64,000 bases of DNA from Nemopilema nomurai (lineage: Eukaryota > Cnidaria > Scyphozoa > Rhizostomeae > Rhizostomatidae), in the NCBI GenBank assembly GCA_003864495.1, contig ML133420.1, forward strand, positions 2,357,238 through 2,421,237, given 5' to 3'. Below, in pieces: positions 25,246-37,263 of the stretch (the stretch's first letter is position 1; every line of letters begins with the position of its first letter). Position numbers and translations under genes: made by a program. Below the pieces are notes generated by a model, which was not told where the DNA came from, made no database searches, and saw nothing but the letters and a program-made list of their open reading frames with translations.

Positions 25246-26572
25246 ATGAATCGAATTATTAGACACATTGCTACAATGCAAAAGATCTCACCAGTAATAA
25301 GTACAAGCACTCTTAATGAACAAATGAAAATACAGGGCTTTGCCCAGAATTTTCGAATACTGGATGCAACGTGGGACCTTCCAAGTGCAAAGCGAAACCC
25401 TTCTAAAGAACACCTTGATACTAGAATACCAGGGTCGGTTTTTTTCGACATCGATGAATGCAGTGACAAGAGCACTGACCTTCCACATATGCTCCCTTCT
25501 GTTGAACAATTCCAAAAATACGTTTCTGAGCTTGGAGTCAATAACAGTCATCATATTGTCATATATGACAACAGCCCAAAATTCGGTCTTTTTTCAGCTC
25601 CACGATTGTGGTGGACATTCAAGGCATTCGGTCACGCTGAAGTGTCAGTATTAGACGGTGGTTTGCCTAAGTGGATAAAAGATGGGTTCCCCGTTGAGCG
25701 TGGTAAAAAATCTCAGGAATTGAATAACGAAGGTAAATGTTCTTAATCAATGCATGTGCACTTTCGACTATCCTTTGAGTGACAGCCTTATTGAAGAAAG
25801 CTTAGTTATTGTGTTATCTTATTGAAGAAAGCTTATTACTGTGCTTTATCAAGGCACACCGTCCTGTAGTAAGGCTTGTTTACTAGTCTAAAAATATGAC
25901 CCCGTGAGAAAACTTTAGTACATGAAACTTTACACGGAATGATTGACCATTGATCAGGTGTGAATCAAATTTCTATTCAGCCTGTTCTTCTGCCGGTTAC
26001 ATCAATTTGACCTATAGTAAGGGGAAATGATTTGGTAGCTGTTATCTTCCCAATTAAGTATTTTCAGGTGTTTAATCCTAAGTTTCAAAATTTCAGATTA
26101 AGTTTGCCAATTTTTTATTGAAATTATTTCAGGGAATAAAGCAGCATTCATTGCAAAGTTTCAAAAAGAAATGGTTAAGAATTTAGAACACATTAAGGAT
26201 GTCATCAAGGAAAAGAATAATGTTCAGATTGTTGATGCAAGACCTAGTGGCAGGTTTCATGGCACTTCCCCAGAACCAAGGCCAGAAATTACAAGTGGCC
26301 ATATACCTGGGTCTTTCAACGTTCCTTTTATGGAATGCCTGAATGAAAACAGGGAACTTAAGTCAGCTGAAGAACTGCAATGTCTGTTCAAGGAAAGAAA
26401 CATCGATTTGAATCAAGATATGATTGCATCCTGTGGATCTGGAGTTTCTGCTTGCATTCTGGCCCTGGCAGTGTATGTTTCTGTCAACAAAGAAATTCCA
26501 ATTTATGATGGCTCTTGGACAGAATGGGCAACTGAAATGCCATCACTGATCTCAAAAAACCAAGCCAGCTAA
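25246..26572 (+). CDS. MPST: 3-mercaptopyruvate sulfurtransferase, copy A (intact active site)
   Basis: MPST transfers sulfur from 3-mercaptopyruvate to an active-site cysteine and on to thiol acceptors, in cytosol and mitochondria. Two exons, 25246-25732 and 26133-26572, join in phase 1 to give 308 residues, the normal family size. The first rhodanese domain carries FRILDATWDLP, IPGSVFFDIDECSD, HHIVIYDN and LWWTFKAFGH. The second carries IVDARPSGRFHGTSPEPRP, SGHIPGSFNVPF and the catalytic loop CGSGVSAC with Cys263; the CGSGV form distinguishes MPST from thiosulfate sulfurtransferase (CRKGV). The C-terminal IYDGSWTEWA is standard. A second ATG at codon 11 could give a shorter cytosolic form. 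It lies divergent to LRRC43, and its paralogue MPST-B sits 11 kb away in the opposite orientation. Confidence 0.95.
25788..25847. repeat. Short tandem duplication in the MPST-A intron
   Basis: The word CTTATTGAAGAAAGCTTA occurs twice, about 35 bp apart, with similar flanking GTT/GTG-rich sequence. A local duplication with no sign of function. Confidence 0.6.
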
Positions 26573-29157
26573 TTATTCAGAATTACAGTTTCAACTTAAT
26601 CAATGGGTGACAGATCAAAACTGTAGAAAAGACTTTATGCGAAGAGGCATTTTTTTGCATTGTATTTTTTCCCGGTTTTGCCAACTGTAAAAATAACAAT
26701 CTTTCAAGGGTTATAAACAATTAGGACACTAACAATAATCTTACTGACTCACTTAGTTATATAACATAGTCAAACTTGTCAAGACATTGAATAATTGGTG
26801 TCTGAGAATCTAACTTCACCTCAAAATAGAGTCCTCTCTTATAATGTCTTACAGTATGATAATAATATAATTCTATTATACTGTTCAATATTTTATCTGT
26901 TGATTAGTGTTTGTTTCCTTCTCTATTTGTTTATTTTGAAGACCAATGCTATGTTTTTTTACAAACATGTATCACTTTTTAAAAAGGTACAGTTCAAGGC
27001 ACACTTGTGAGAGTTTTCAATTTCTTGAAATGTCAATTAAGGTATTGTACAGAATGGGTCAGGTCATACAAGAGACAGGCCAAGCTATTGCAAAAATGAA
27101 GAAACACAATTTGTAGTAAAAGCTACTCATTTCTAATAGTGATCTTCACCTATAGGAAGCGACAGATGAAAAACCACCTAGGATTATTTACATACACAAT
27201 GCTGCAGTGAATTTACATCACCTTTTCAAGTCTACTCTGTGTTTAAATCATCTGATGAATTTAGTAATGATACAAGATTTTGATCTCATTTAGACAAGCT
27301 TGATGTGAACAAAATGTGAACTAAGTTTCATAAATTACACAAAATCTAATAGCCATCCTGATGAAACTCTATTTATAAATACTTATCAGAAGATGCCCCC
27401 AAAGGGCTAAGTCAGCCTATGTCAACTTAAAGTATCTAACCTTATTGGAAAATATGTAGAAATTCATTTCACCTCTGCACAAAATTAAATATGGTATATT
27501 TATATATGCAGAATTAGGTTCTTAAGATCTGCTGTTGCAGACTGTTTATAAATAACAGACTTGCTCTCTCTACATTGTACTTGAATTCATTGTAAAACAA
27601 TAAATTGTGACAAATTTGATGAAGCCATCCATTAATAGGGCACCAAATTATGCTTAAAATTAGAAACATTCAGAATTTTCTATTTGGCTACATAAGCAGG
27701 AGTCAAAGGCTTGAATATTTAGGTATGTCATCACTAACTTTAACCCTCTTTTAGGAACAAAAGAAAAATTGTGTCAAACTCTGAAATGGTATGCCACTGT
27801 CTAAATGCAGAGAACCTATGGTTTTCTTACTATGATAAAAGAAAACATTTCAAAACAATGATTAATACAAAACATAATTGAATACAATAAAGCACATCTA
27901 TCTTTCTGAAACTATGCATTTATAACTACAACATGTCATGTGGCAATACCGGCCTACAGGAACCTACCTTACTTTAAACAGGATTCTTATCACACAGGAA
28001 AGTGCTAGTGCTGAGAACAGCTATCTCAGATATCAGTATGTATATGGGGTTTAAAAGTTGAATGAAAGTCTACCAGGGGAATATGGAATAAAAACTTTTT
28101 CTCTAGCATGCAGATTCCTTTAGGCCGGTGATTACTGTACACCAATGGAATTCTTCTTCTCAAACTATTTACAATAAAGAAATAATACTATTGACAGTAG
28201 AAGAAATAATACACAGTGTCCCACTTTGGGCATGACACTAAGAGCCCTGGGTGTGTGGTTCAAAAACTATATGATGGTATCAATAGTGCAAGAGATGTGT
28301 TTTGTAATTAAACTCTTCTAAAATTAACGGACTTACCAAAAATAGAACTCTGATATGACAGATTAAACATGACAAATTAGAAACTGATTTTACACAGTGG
28401 TCATGTAAGCAAAGGAACAAATACTTGGAAAACATTTACTAGGGTGGCTACAGTGAAAACGAAATACAAAATGTTAATGCATGAAAATTGGCCTTTGGGT
28501 AGCATCTGGACTAAGAGCTCTGAGGATCAAGGCCCATTCCAACCATCAACATTTTCTATTGATGCCATTTAGTATTCATAACTCAATGTCTCTTTGGCCT
28601 TTTTTATCCTTTTCCCAGAAGCTGTAGGGACACAGGGTTGCAGAGACAGAAGCCTGCAGACCCAAGGAGAGCCAGAGATAGTGGGTCACACAGTAAAGAA
28701 GCTGTGCTCGAACTTTCCCAGCAGTATACAAACTATAACATAGGCAATATCTTCTGCTAAACCCTATTATTGTCATTTTCAATTCTTACCAGCCCTATAT
28801 CCAGTTCATATGTGTTCCATTGCCCTTGAAGTGCTTGAGTGTCCCTGGTTCTAACACAGAGACTTCAGGGAGATTGTGAAGCCAAGCCTAAAAAGCCATC
28901 AATTCTGTGATATTTCCCGAAAACTAAGGACAACTACAACCCTTGTATGACAGAATATCAATGAGCAAACTCTAGCATCTATGTATTAAATGGCTCATTA
29001 TCCTTAAGACTACAAAACCTGGCAGACAACAACTGACTTGCTGCATTACATCTATCCTGGTGGCAAGGCACCAGTTTGTTTATAAAAAGCAGAAGCTACT
29101 GTTGTGACAATCTGCAAAGGATTTTTGGGATTGTCAGACAAGTAGAAATGACACTTG
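26573..29157. other. Convergent spacer between MPST-A and SAM-castor gene 3' ends
   Basis: About 2.6 kb of AT-rich non-coding sequence between two stop codons that face each other. It should contain both 3' UTRs. Longest ORFs here have no recognisable product and no splice context. Confidence 0.6.
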
Positions 29158-32100
29158 TTAGTCATGCTCTTGATTTTCCCATGATGGTTCTGCTGGCTCT
29201 CTCTTCACCTGTTCGTTTAAGTGCTCATTAAGCATCAAATAAACGGGCATACCTGAAACAAGACTATTTTCATTGACCTCTCTTTCATTTCCTGGTGAGG
29301 TTGCTGTATGTTGCTGTTGCTGTACATGTTGCTGCTGTTGCTGCTGTGACTGAGAGGGCAATGGTTGATGAACACCAGCTGTGCTCCAAAGCCCAAGATA
29401 TGCTCTTGAAAAATAAACAAACTCCTCAATATGCTTTTGACAAATCCATTGTATTCCTGGCTGAGTAGTTTTTTTTCTATGATAAGCAAACAGCTGCTTT
29501 GTTTTACTCCAATCCACAGGTCCATTTCTACCTTTCTGTTCCCTCATCAGAGCTGAACGAAGACCTTGTGTTTCTTCACAAACCATACATTTGTATCTGC
29601 TGTTAAAGATAAATGATTTTCAGTTTGCTCATATTAAAAAAATTTATTCGCAAGATATGGCTCAAATCTTCTCCCCCAATAAAACATGCTGTGCTTAAAA
29701 TACATTGTCTATGCAGCTGAAAGTAAGAAAGTGGCCATCTTAAAAAGACTGCTATTTGTAACATCATCAAGAGTTGTTGCCAGCATTGGGCTAATCAACC
29801 TTGCTTAGGAAGGATCTCTAACACAATGTAAATAATGCAAACGAGTACAAATTGTGTAAGAAACCAAAGGTCATAAATCTCAAAGTCATATAGCAGCTAA
29901 TGATTTTAAAGCCCTCAATGCACATTAACCAAAATACATGGCACCACAGCTGTACCCCCTTGTTAAAAGCCCCCCTCATTGTTTGCACTTTGAAGAAAAC
30001 AAGAATCACAATCATCTTGACTTTTTTGGGAGGCCCAGCCTTCTCTTGATGGTATTCTGTCCTGCTAGCTGGTTAATTGCCAAATTGATTCTTGTGTATC
30101 AAGTTATAACTATATATTAACTGAATACACAACAGGTCTTCATTATTTGTCTCTGTCTGGCCTACATTTGAATAGCAGAGGCACCAGAGCAAATAGGTTG
30201 GTAAATAATAAAATAGTCATAACAGATATACCATAATAACATACCCAAATAACTAAAATTTTAAAAACTTTTACTCATATTTCAAAAGGCAGTCAGATTG
30301 TTTTCACTGGCAGGAGGGTCCAATCAGGTACAAATAAGCCCAAACTTAACTTAATCTTTCGCAAAGCATGGTCAATGTGCTTCCTCTGGAATTTGATTGA
30401 AAATCACTAGGTAGGGGTATATCATAAGGAACACTAACTTGGTACAAAGGGAGTGTGGTATCAGGACCACACCCATTACATTCTTGCAGTAAGGCACCCT
30501 AATTAAAATTTTACAAGTACATTCTTGTTGGTGGTAATCATGATAGATTTTAACCAAATTTCAAATATTTCAAAAGACGCTTTTCATATATCTTTGATGA
30601 TTAGAAACGTAAAAATAAAACAAACCTATTGTGAGGAGCTTCTCCTTCTGGCACGGTGGTATCTACTGCTTCCTCCTCGCTGTTGTTGCGATTCATGTAT
30701 CCACTTTGTTGAACATGCACAGCAACAGCTCTCTCCCCTTCAGGCGTTTCCATCTTCATAAGCTTCGGTGGCCGCGGAAGACTACTCCCGTCATGGTTTG
30801 CCGCTTGTGCATCAGCAATTTGAACTGCCTCTTGCACCGCCATGGTTGGTAGAGGGCTGACAGTTCTGATGTTTGCCATTGTAGTTGCTGGAGAACCAAG
30901 CTCCTGATTACTCTGATACTGTAGTAGAAGCCGTTCATGGTGGCTTTTGAAATGAGCCAATAAACGACTGTCAAACTAGAATAAAGGATATTGGCTTCAG
31001 ACTTTGAGATATAAACTGATTTGCTTAGTTCAAAAAATGTAAACTAGACAGTATCACATTATGTACAAGTCCTATCTTGAAAAGGATTACTAAAATGGTT
31101 ACTGGAATTAACCATAGTAAAACAACTTTATCAAGAATGAGAGGGACAGTTGAATTTGTCATATGCACAAAAACAAGTGAATCTAATATATATTTTAAAA
31201 TACTTTCCAAGTTTAGATACAAATGGGATACAGCAATGTAATTTATCAAGTTGTGACCATAATAGTAATATTCATAATTTCCTCTAGAGAAATGACCACA
31301 TTATTGATGAAGCCCCCTGCACTAACCCAAACAAAACTTGAGATTCTAATCCTTTGACAATTTTAAGAGGGACCAAGCAATTAATCCAGCAACACATGAA
31401 TATACCTTTTGTGTTTTCCATTCGCAATGTTTGCAGTGAATGTGCCTTATGCCCTGTTGTGCATACTTGCACATATCAGGGCAAAATTTATTAAAAATAG
31501 TGAACTGTGTTTCCTTGATCTGATAGTATTCTTCTTGTCTTTGATTAGTTTCTGCATCATACGGTGCTTCACTGTGGGCTTTCAGATGTTTTCGAACCCT
31601 TCCCATCTAGACCAAACAGCACAACAACATGTCAGCCACAAACACAGTGTTTGCAGCTACAGGTGGCTTTGTGCTATGGTAAGCAGAGCTGAGGTATTGA
31701 CAACAGCCACTACTGCTTTGCTTTTAGCATTGAATTTTTGGATTCAATAGTGTAACCAAATTTTTTGGTAAAAGGGATGAAAAGAAAACAGAATTGGATT
31801 TGAGAAAGTATTGCTTCAGTGGCTGTTGATCACTACTCAGCTCTTACAAACAGAAAACCACACTGTTGCTGCAGCTTAGACTTGTTCTGAAAATGAATTC
31901 CATGAGAGTATACAAGGATACATTTGCCTAATCTTCTGCCTACCATTACCCATGCCCACCGAAAACCCTATGGGAATCTCAGAGCAGTTGCAGCAACAGC
32001 AACAATGTGGTTTTGAGCGGCTGATTAGCTCTTGCCACGATTTGCTTCAACAACAGCAGTCATAACTCTGTTGGTTGTGAACTCAAACAGAAAGTCTTGC

Positions 32101-33204
32101 TACTACCTTTTTGGTTCTCCAATCACAATGCTTACAGTGCAAGTGTCTCACTCCTTGCTCACTATATTTGCACTGTTCTGGGCATTCCTTCCCACCAAAA
32201 ATGAAGAAATGTTCAGCCTTCACTTTTTGGTACTCATCCAGATCATTGGAATTATCATTACCATGATCATGCCTTTGAATGTGCCTTCGTATTCTTTCAG
32301 TCTAAATCAAAAAGTGGATCATGCAGGAAATGATCCTTAGAAGGAGGTTTTGGCTTTTAGGAGATGTATCCTTGCATACAGTCTGGACCCCATTTTCATA
32401 CAAGTAAACATTACGGGGTGGCAAAATGACTATTAAATTGCTTTCAATAGCTGCATAAATGGGAAGCATGGCTTAAATATTTCAATACATTCTGTAGAAA
32501 TATGGCATAAATAAGACTGCAACACAAACACATCTTCAAAATTGTATTCTCAAGACTGATCAATGATGTTCAAGCAAAATAAAAGATTTTGTTATTGCTT
32601 AATGCATCATATTATATCATATATAATATACATATCTATATATACAAAAAAGCAAGGAATTGCACTCTAATTTTTAAGGAAACAATTATCTTGCATTTGA
32701 AGAGTATATACTTCCTCTGAGTCTGCTTTTCTCAATTAACATTATTTCAACAAGACAGGCTAGGGAAAACCTTCATGTGATTGAGTTTCTGAAGAAAGTC
32801 GCTTATAAACATTGCATACCTTATTTGTGTGAAAGCTGGAGCAAATCAGACAGTGAAAATGTGTAGAAAGACCTGCCCAGGTGCACTCAGGGTAAGGGCA
32901 AGACTCATTCCTTTTGATCCTATGGAACTTCTCAGCCCCTGGACTAGATGGACTTGATGCCACAAGAAATGATGGGCTGCCATGACCAGGGGACTCTATT
33001 TCAGGCAATCAAAATAATAAACAACTTTTTTAATTGAATTATTGAGCAAAATCAATGATAAGTAGTACCATTAAAGACTTATTCTAAGACACATAATATC
33101 CCATTTATATTTATAAGAGATTTGCAATTAAAAAATGAGTAATGGCATCAAAGAATTGAGAAACTAAGGCATTCAGAAAAAATAATTTAAAAAACAAAAC
33201 TATA

Positions 33205-33241
<37 letters not shown>

Positions 33242-34303
33242 ATAGTTTGAATATAAGCAATTAATTTGTGCATAAAATTATTATTCAACTAAAGCTTCTA
33301 GATTCAAAAAAATTGAATCAAATTTAATGAAACAGCATATTCATTATATTTTATTCCTCAACAAACTATTACAAATATTAATGAAAGTCGATAAAGTTGT
33401 AGAAACTTGTTTGTAACAACGCAAGGAGAAATTGAACCGACAATCAGTTCCGTTACTGACGATTGACTAATTAAAAGAGAGAGTGCTAACAAAACTCCGT
33501 GATGTTTTATTTCATTTAGTAACGAATGCCCTCGATACTTCCTTCGAGTAACTAGCGGCAACAATGTGACCAGTACAACAATGGTACTTTAAGCAATTAA
33601 TTCATTTCATTGTCTATAAACAATACACATTGGGTGGCCTCAAAATAGCAACGTCAAAATGGAAAGCACAACAATATTGGTGATTGTACCCGGCCTAAAT
33701 TCGAGACAACTGTCGCTAATATCGAACGAAAATCGTAAACAAACTCAACTAATTACCTCGAACTCTAGAACTCACGGGTGAGATAAACTGCCCTGCACCG
33801 GGGCTCTGCAGTGGCAGACTTTCCTTGGGGTCCGATTGGGACCTGCCCGTGTGCTGTGCAAGATTGGGTGGTTGCGAATGCGTTGTTGTTATTGGGGTGG
33901 CTTTTGGATTTCTGTCTGCAGCTAGAATGAGATATACCTCGTCTCAGAACTTTGACATGGCAACCGAAGCAGAGACAAGCTTCTCGAAATGCAATAATGT
34001 TATGCAGGAACAACGAATACAGTCTGAAACAGTGCTAAATTCACCTGGGGCGGAGTTGCCTGATATTTGTAGCAAGGGCTTCTTCCATTCTTCGACCGCC
34101 CCGAGCACTTCTTTTCTCAGTCCCAGGGATGCAATGCCAATTTCCTTTAGGTCATCATCAGTAACAATTATCAAACTTCTGCATGTCCTGAAACCACTTT
34201 CAATAAACAATTCTTTCAAGTCAACAAGATTGAAACGTTGGAAAAAGTTGTCAAAAGCCAGTTCGTCGTAGTGCCGCCTGACATCTTTCCCCGCTTCAGC
34301 CAT
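29158..34303 (-). CDS. SAM-domain protein with three castor-type zinc fingers
   Basis: Seven coding exons, 5' to 3': 34303-34045, 33921-33757, 32995-32820, 32301-32107, 31606-31406, 30975-30626 and 29599-29158, totalling 595 residues with all phases consistent. Residues about 10-75 look like a SAM domain (FNLVDLKELFIESGF, IIVTDDDLKEIGI, then LGLRKEVLGAVEEW). A Ser/Pro/Gln-rich linker follows. Three modules at about 174-211, 239-276 and 306-345 have the form C-x3/4-C-x10/11-C-x2-C, then H-x3-H, with HFHC, HLHC and HIHC cores as in the castor (CASZ1) family. A further Cys pair (YKCMVC) is at about 451, and a Gln/His run near 540. Likely a nuclear DNA-binding transcription regulator. The upstream ATG of the same frame is possible, but the ATG at 34303 has the better context. 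I do not recognise a named orthologue. Confidence 0.85.
29317..29344 (-). repeat. Gln/His codon repeat inside the SAM-castor gene
   Basis: CAG/CAA-rich codons encode QSQQQQQQHVQQQQH in the C-terminal tail. A low-complexity tract common in transcription factors; length may vary between alleles. Confidence 0.7.
33209..33239. repeat. (TA)n microsatellite
   Basis: About 15 perfect TA units in the intron between exons 2 and 3 of the SAM-castor gene. Confidence 0.9.
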
Positions 34304-34319
34304 GTTTGCGACGTGGTCC

Positions 34320-34440
34320 TTGGCATTCGACCCGCGCGCGCAGAGCATCAACGCGCCGCCGCCCAGAGGTGTCAGGGCGCGGTACTGAGAAGGCGGGGCG
34401 TCCTGTCCCTAAGCGCGTTTCATTGGTCAATGAATAACCG
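34320..34440 (-). promoter_or_regulatory. GC-rich promoter region with CCAAT box for the SAM-castor gene
   Basis: Immediately upstream of the start codon the sequence turns strongly CpG-rich (GCGCGCGCAG and CGCGCCGCCGCC words), unlike its AT-rich surroundings. A GGCGGGGCG GC box lies at about 34392-34400, and a CCAAT box reads on the minus strand at 34422-34426. Consistent with a TATA-less promoter; the transcription start was not determined. Confidence 0.5.
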
Positions 34441-36690
34441 CGGATTTACATATTAAAGCAAGGACAATAGAACCTGTTGGGAGGAATATCCCATTCAGTG
34501 CATCCCCCGTTGAGAAACGGGCAGATGACCTGATATCCTTCAATCATGGAATTGTACAGGATGACCCTTCATGCCATTCCTAGCAGGCACTAATCGCCTG
34601 CGCAGCTTCTGTTCCTGGCCAGAAAAAGGGTAACCCAACACCAAGAAGGAAATTCCCCACAATTTTCTACAGCGAAAATTATTAGCCCATAGTTTTTTCT
34701 AAATATTCACAAAATCTGGGTTAATCTTTAATAGATACTTCAGTACACCCTCCCATTTCTGTATAATAGGCACGAATTTATTCAGATCAACGTCCACAAA
34801 GAACTTTAACTGGGTCTTGGTGGCCTGGGGCAAGAAACGACATGGATGACGTCATCAGGACTGCGCTGATTTTCCTAGCTAAAGTCATCATCATAATCAT
34901 CAATAGCATAAGTAAATCACGAGGTCCCTTGAAAGACCATACGAAATCATCCTTAGGAGTGTATATTTCATAGGCAACAGGATTTCTTACGAAGGTCTAT
35001 GGGGAGTGCGGAAAGGTACCAGACCCGAGCGAAACCTAACTTTGTACGCCAAGTCGTCACTCAAGGCCAAGCCATTTATCCGCACCGCCCCTCGCTGCCA
35101 GCCCCAACATTGGATAGGGTGGAGGAAGAGAAAGTGCTATAGACTATTGTCATAGAGTATCTTTCCGCACAGCGTGTATGTTTTTGATGTTGAAAACGAT
35201 GATCTGCTTGGTTAACTGATTCAACTGGAGGAGATTCCGTTGCGAAGGCGCATCTTCTGCTGATGACTTGATTGCAATTAAATTGTCACTATCATATGAA
35301 GATGATTGGTCATCCTTTTGGAGTGCTACCGAGGAAGGCCAAACCTCAAGATAATGGCGTCAAGATTGCACGGAAAGCGACAGAGTCAGCCATTTTCTGT
35401 TCGACACTTCTGGGTCTAATAGATAAGTCATTGAAAATTGTTTTAGCATCGATTCAAACGTGTTCCCTTGAATATAAATTTACTTTCATAGAATCATTGA
35501 CTTTTCTTAGAAAAATTTATGTTCCCTGGAATCAAAGAAAAGCCCGTTTCTTATCTGCTCTTTCTCACTCCTTTTGCTCTATTGTATGATTGTGGTCGTA
35601 GTATCTTTTGCAAAGTTATTAAGTTTTACTTTGCTATGCTTTCTTTTTTGAAAATGGTTTTTGAATGAATTTTTTAACGACACCAACAAAGAGTCAGTTG
35701 TACCTATCTGATTAGAAAAATTCAAAATCCTTTGGTCAATTAGAAACTGCCATGATGTGAAAGTTTTGGTAAGCATCTTGCCAAAGTTAGTGGTATTCTA
35801 TTCTGGTTATACGCGTAAGATGAAATAAAGGTGGATCACTCAAAATATCATACCTGTTTCCCCCTTTCTTAATAACCCTTATAGCACAGAGTGGCTATAC
35901 TACGGTAGGATGACTATTTTGGCATCCGGGGGTAGCAATTGAGTGAAACCTGAAACTTATGGAGCCTCTTTTCACTGCAAATAATTTTTCAGATCAAACC
36001 GCTATCCCAAAAGCCTTTCTTCAACAAATGCATTGACGCCGTTTAACTATCTAACGCGTGGCACCATAATCTCACTTTTGCCAACCAAATCGGCAAAATT
36101 TATCTCTCTGATGGTATTTGCTCAAATGTACAAATACTTCTGTCTCTAGCAAAGTTGTTTCGAGAGAAGAGACGGAAGACATGTGAAAGTGTTCAAGTAA
36201 ATTTAAAAGGAAAAAAGATATATATTCATCGTCCATTTTAGTTTTCAAAAATCCTTTCGAAATGGTAAATTAGGAAAAAGGCAAAATACTACAAAATCAG
36301 ATGTGAGCTGCTGTAAAGATAGTTGATATACAAGACTATGTAATGGTGCATTATAATAAAATAAAAGAAGAGTATTGGTTGGAACCTTGTTTGCCCGTAG
36401 ATAGCCTGATCAAGAAAAGTCCCTGTGCATCGAAAGCACTTGCGAAAATGTCTTGCATAATACTTACAGCTTAAATTGAATTTGCAGCTATGTTTTAGGA
36501 AGGGGGGCGAGGGAGGGTGCAGGATGAAAATAGACTCTTGCCAGGAATGCAGTGGGTAGAATCCCCTCTTTTCTCTCTTGAAATAAGAAATCTCCATATT
36601 GCCCAATGCATGATTAAAACAAAACCCACAGTAAAATAATATCATGAACATTGAAATAAAAGTATGACGAGCATTCAAGAATTATGCCTA
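34441..36690. other. Spacer upstream of the SAM-castor gene
   Basis: No gene supported on either strand. Several 60-130 codon ORFs occur, but none has a recognisable product, consistent splice signals or codon pattern. Confidence 0.5.
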
Positions 36691-37034
36691 CCGTAAATCC
36701 TCGAATTAGCCCCCTGGGAGCTTATTTACTTTTGATATTTTTGGATGGGGGCTTATTCGAGGGGGGCTTATAAAATTACCTGAAACATGCTACATAGAAA
36801 TATAATTTTTGAAATTTTTTTCTATAAAGTAACATTTGATTAAATAATTCAAAAAATATAAATTTTTGTGGTAATTCACTAAAATGCAGAAGGCAACCCC
36901 AGGAGTCGAAAATCAACAAATGGAGGGGGCTTATTCGAGAGAGGGGCTTATTAAAAATTTGTAGTTCTAGGGTGGGGGCTTATTCGAGGGGGGGGGCTTT
37001 TTCGAAGGGGGGGGGGCAATTCGAGGATTTACGT
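36691..37034. mobile_element. MITE of the CCGTAAAT family (copy B)
   Basis: Left end CCGTAAATCCTCGAATTAGC matches the reversed right end, which has one terminal mismatch. TA dinucleotides flank both sides (36689-36690 and 37035-37036), as expected for a Tc1/mariner-type target. The interior has repeated GGGGGCTTATTCGAGG words. Copies B and C share the CCTCGAATT variant of the terminus. Confidence 0.85.
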
Positions 37035-37263
37035 TATATAAATAGATTTATATGTGAACGTCATTTTTCATAGTTTATGAAAAGCTAAATGTATTTTCCT
37101 TCCAAACCATCAATAATAATCATTTAAGGTGCATAGTTTAATTCATACGGTTTTACTTCAAGATTTTCATGCGTTTTATGAAAATAACCATTTAATCTTA
37201 ACAATTAAAAACAAGTGGTGGTAGTGATATAAGGGTGCAACGTTATATTTATGCTAAATGGGC

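Noticed and set aside
33825..34271. 148-codon plus-strand ORF
   Set aside because: Antisense to exons 1 and 2 of the SAM-castor gene.
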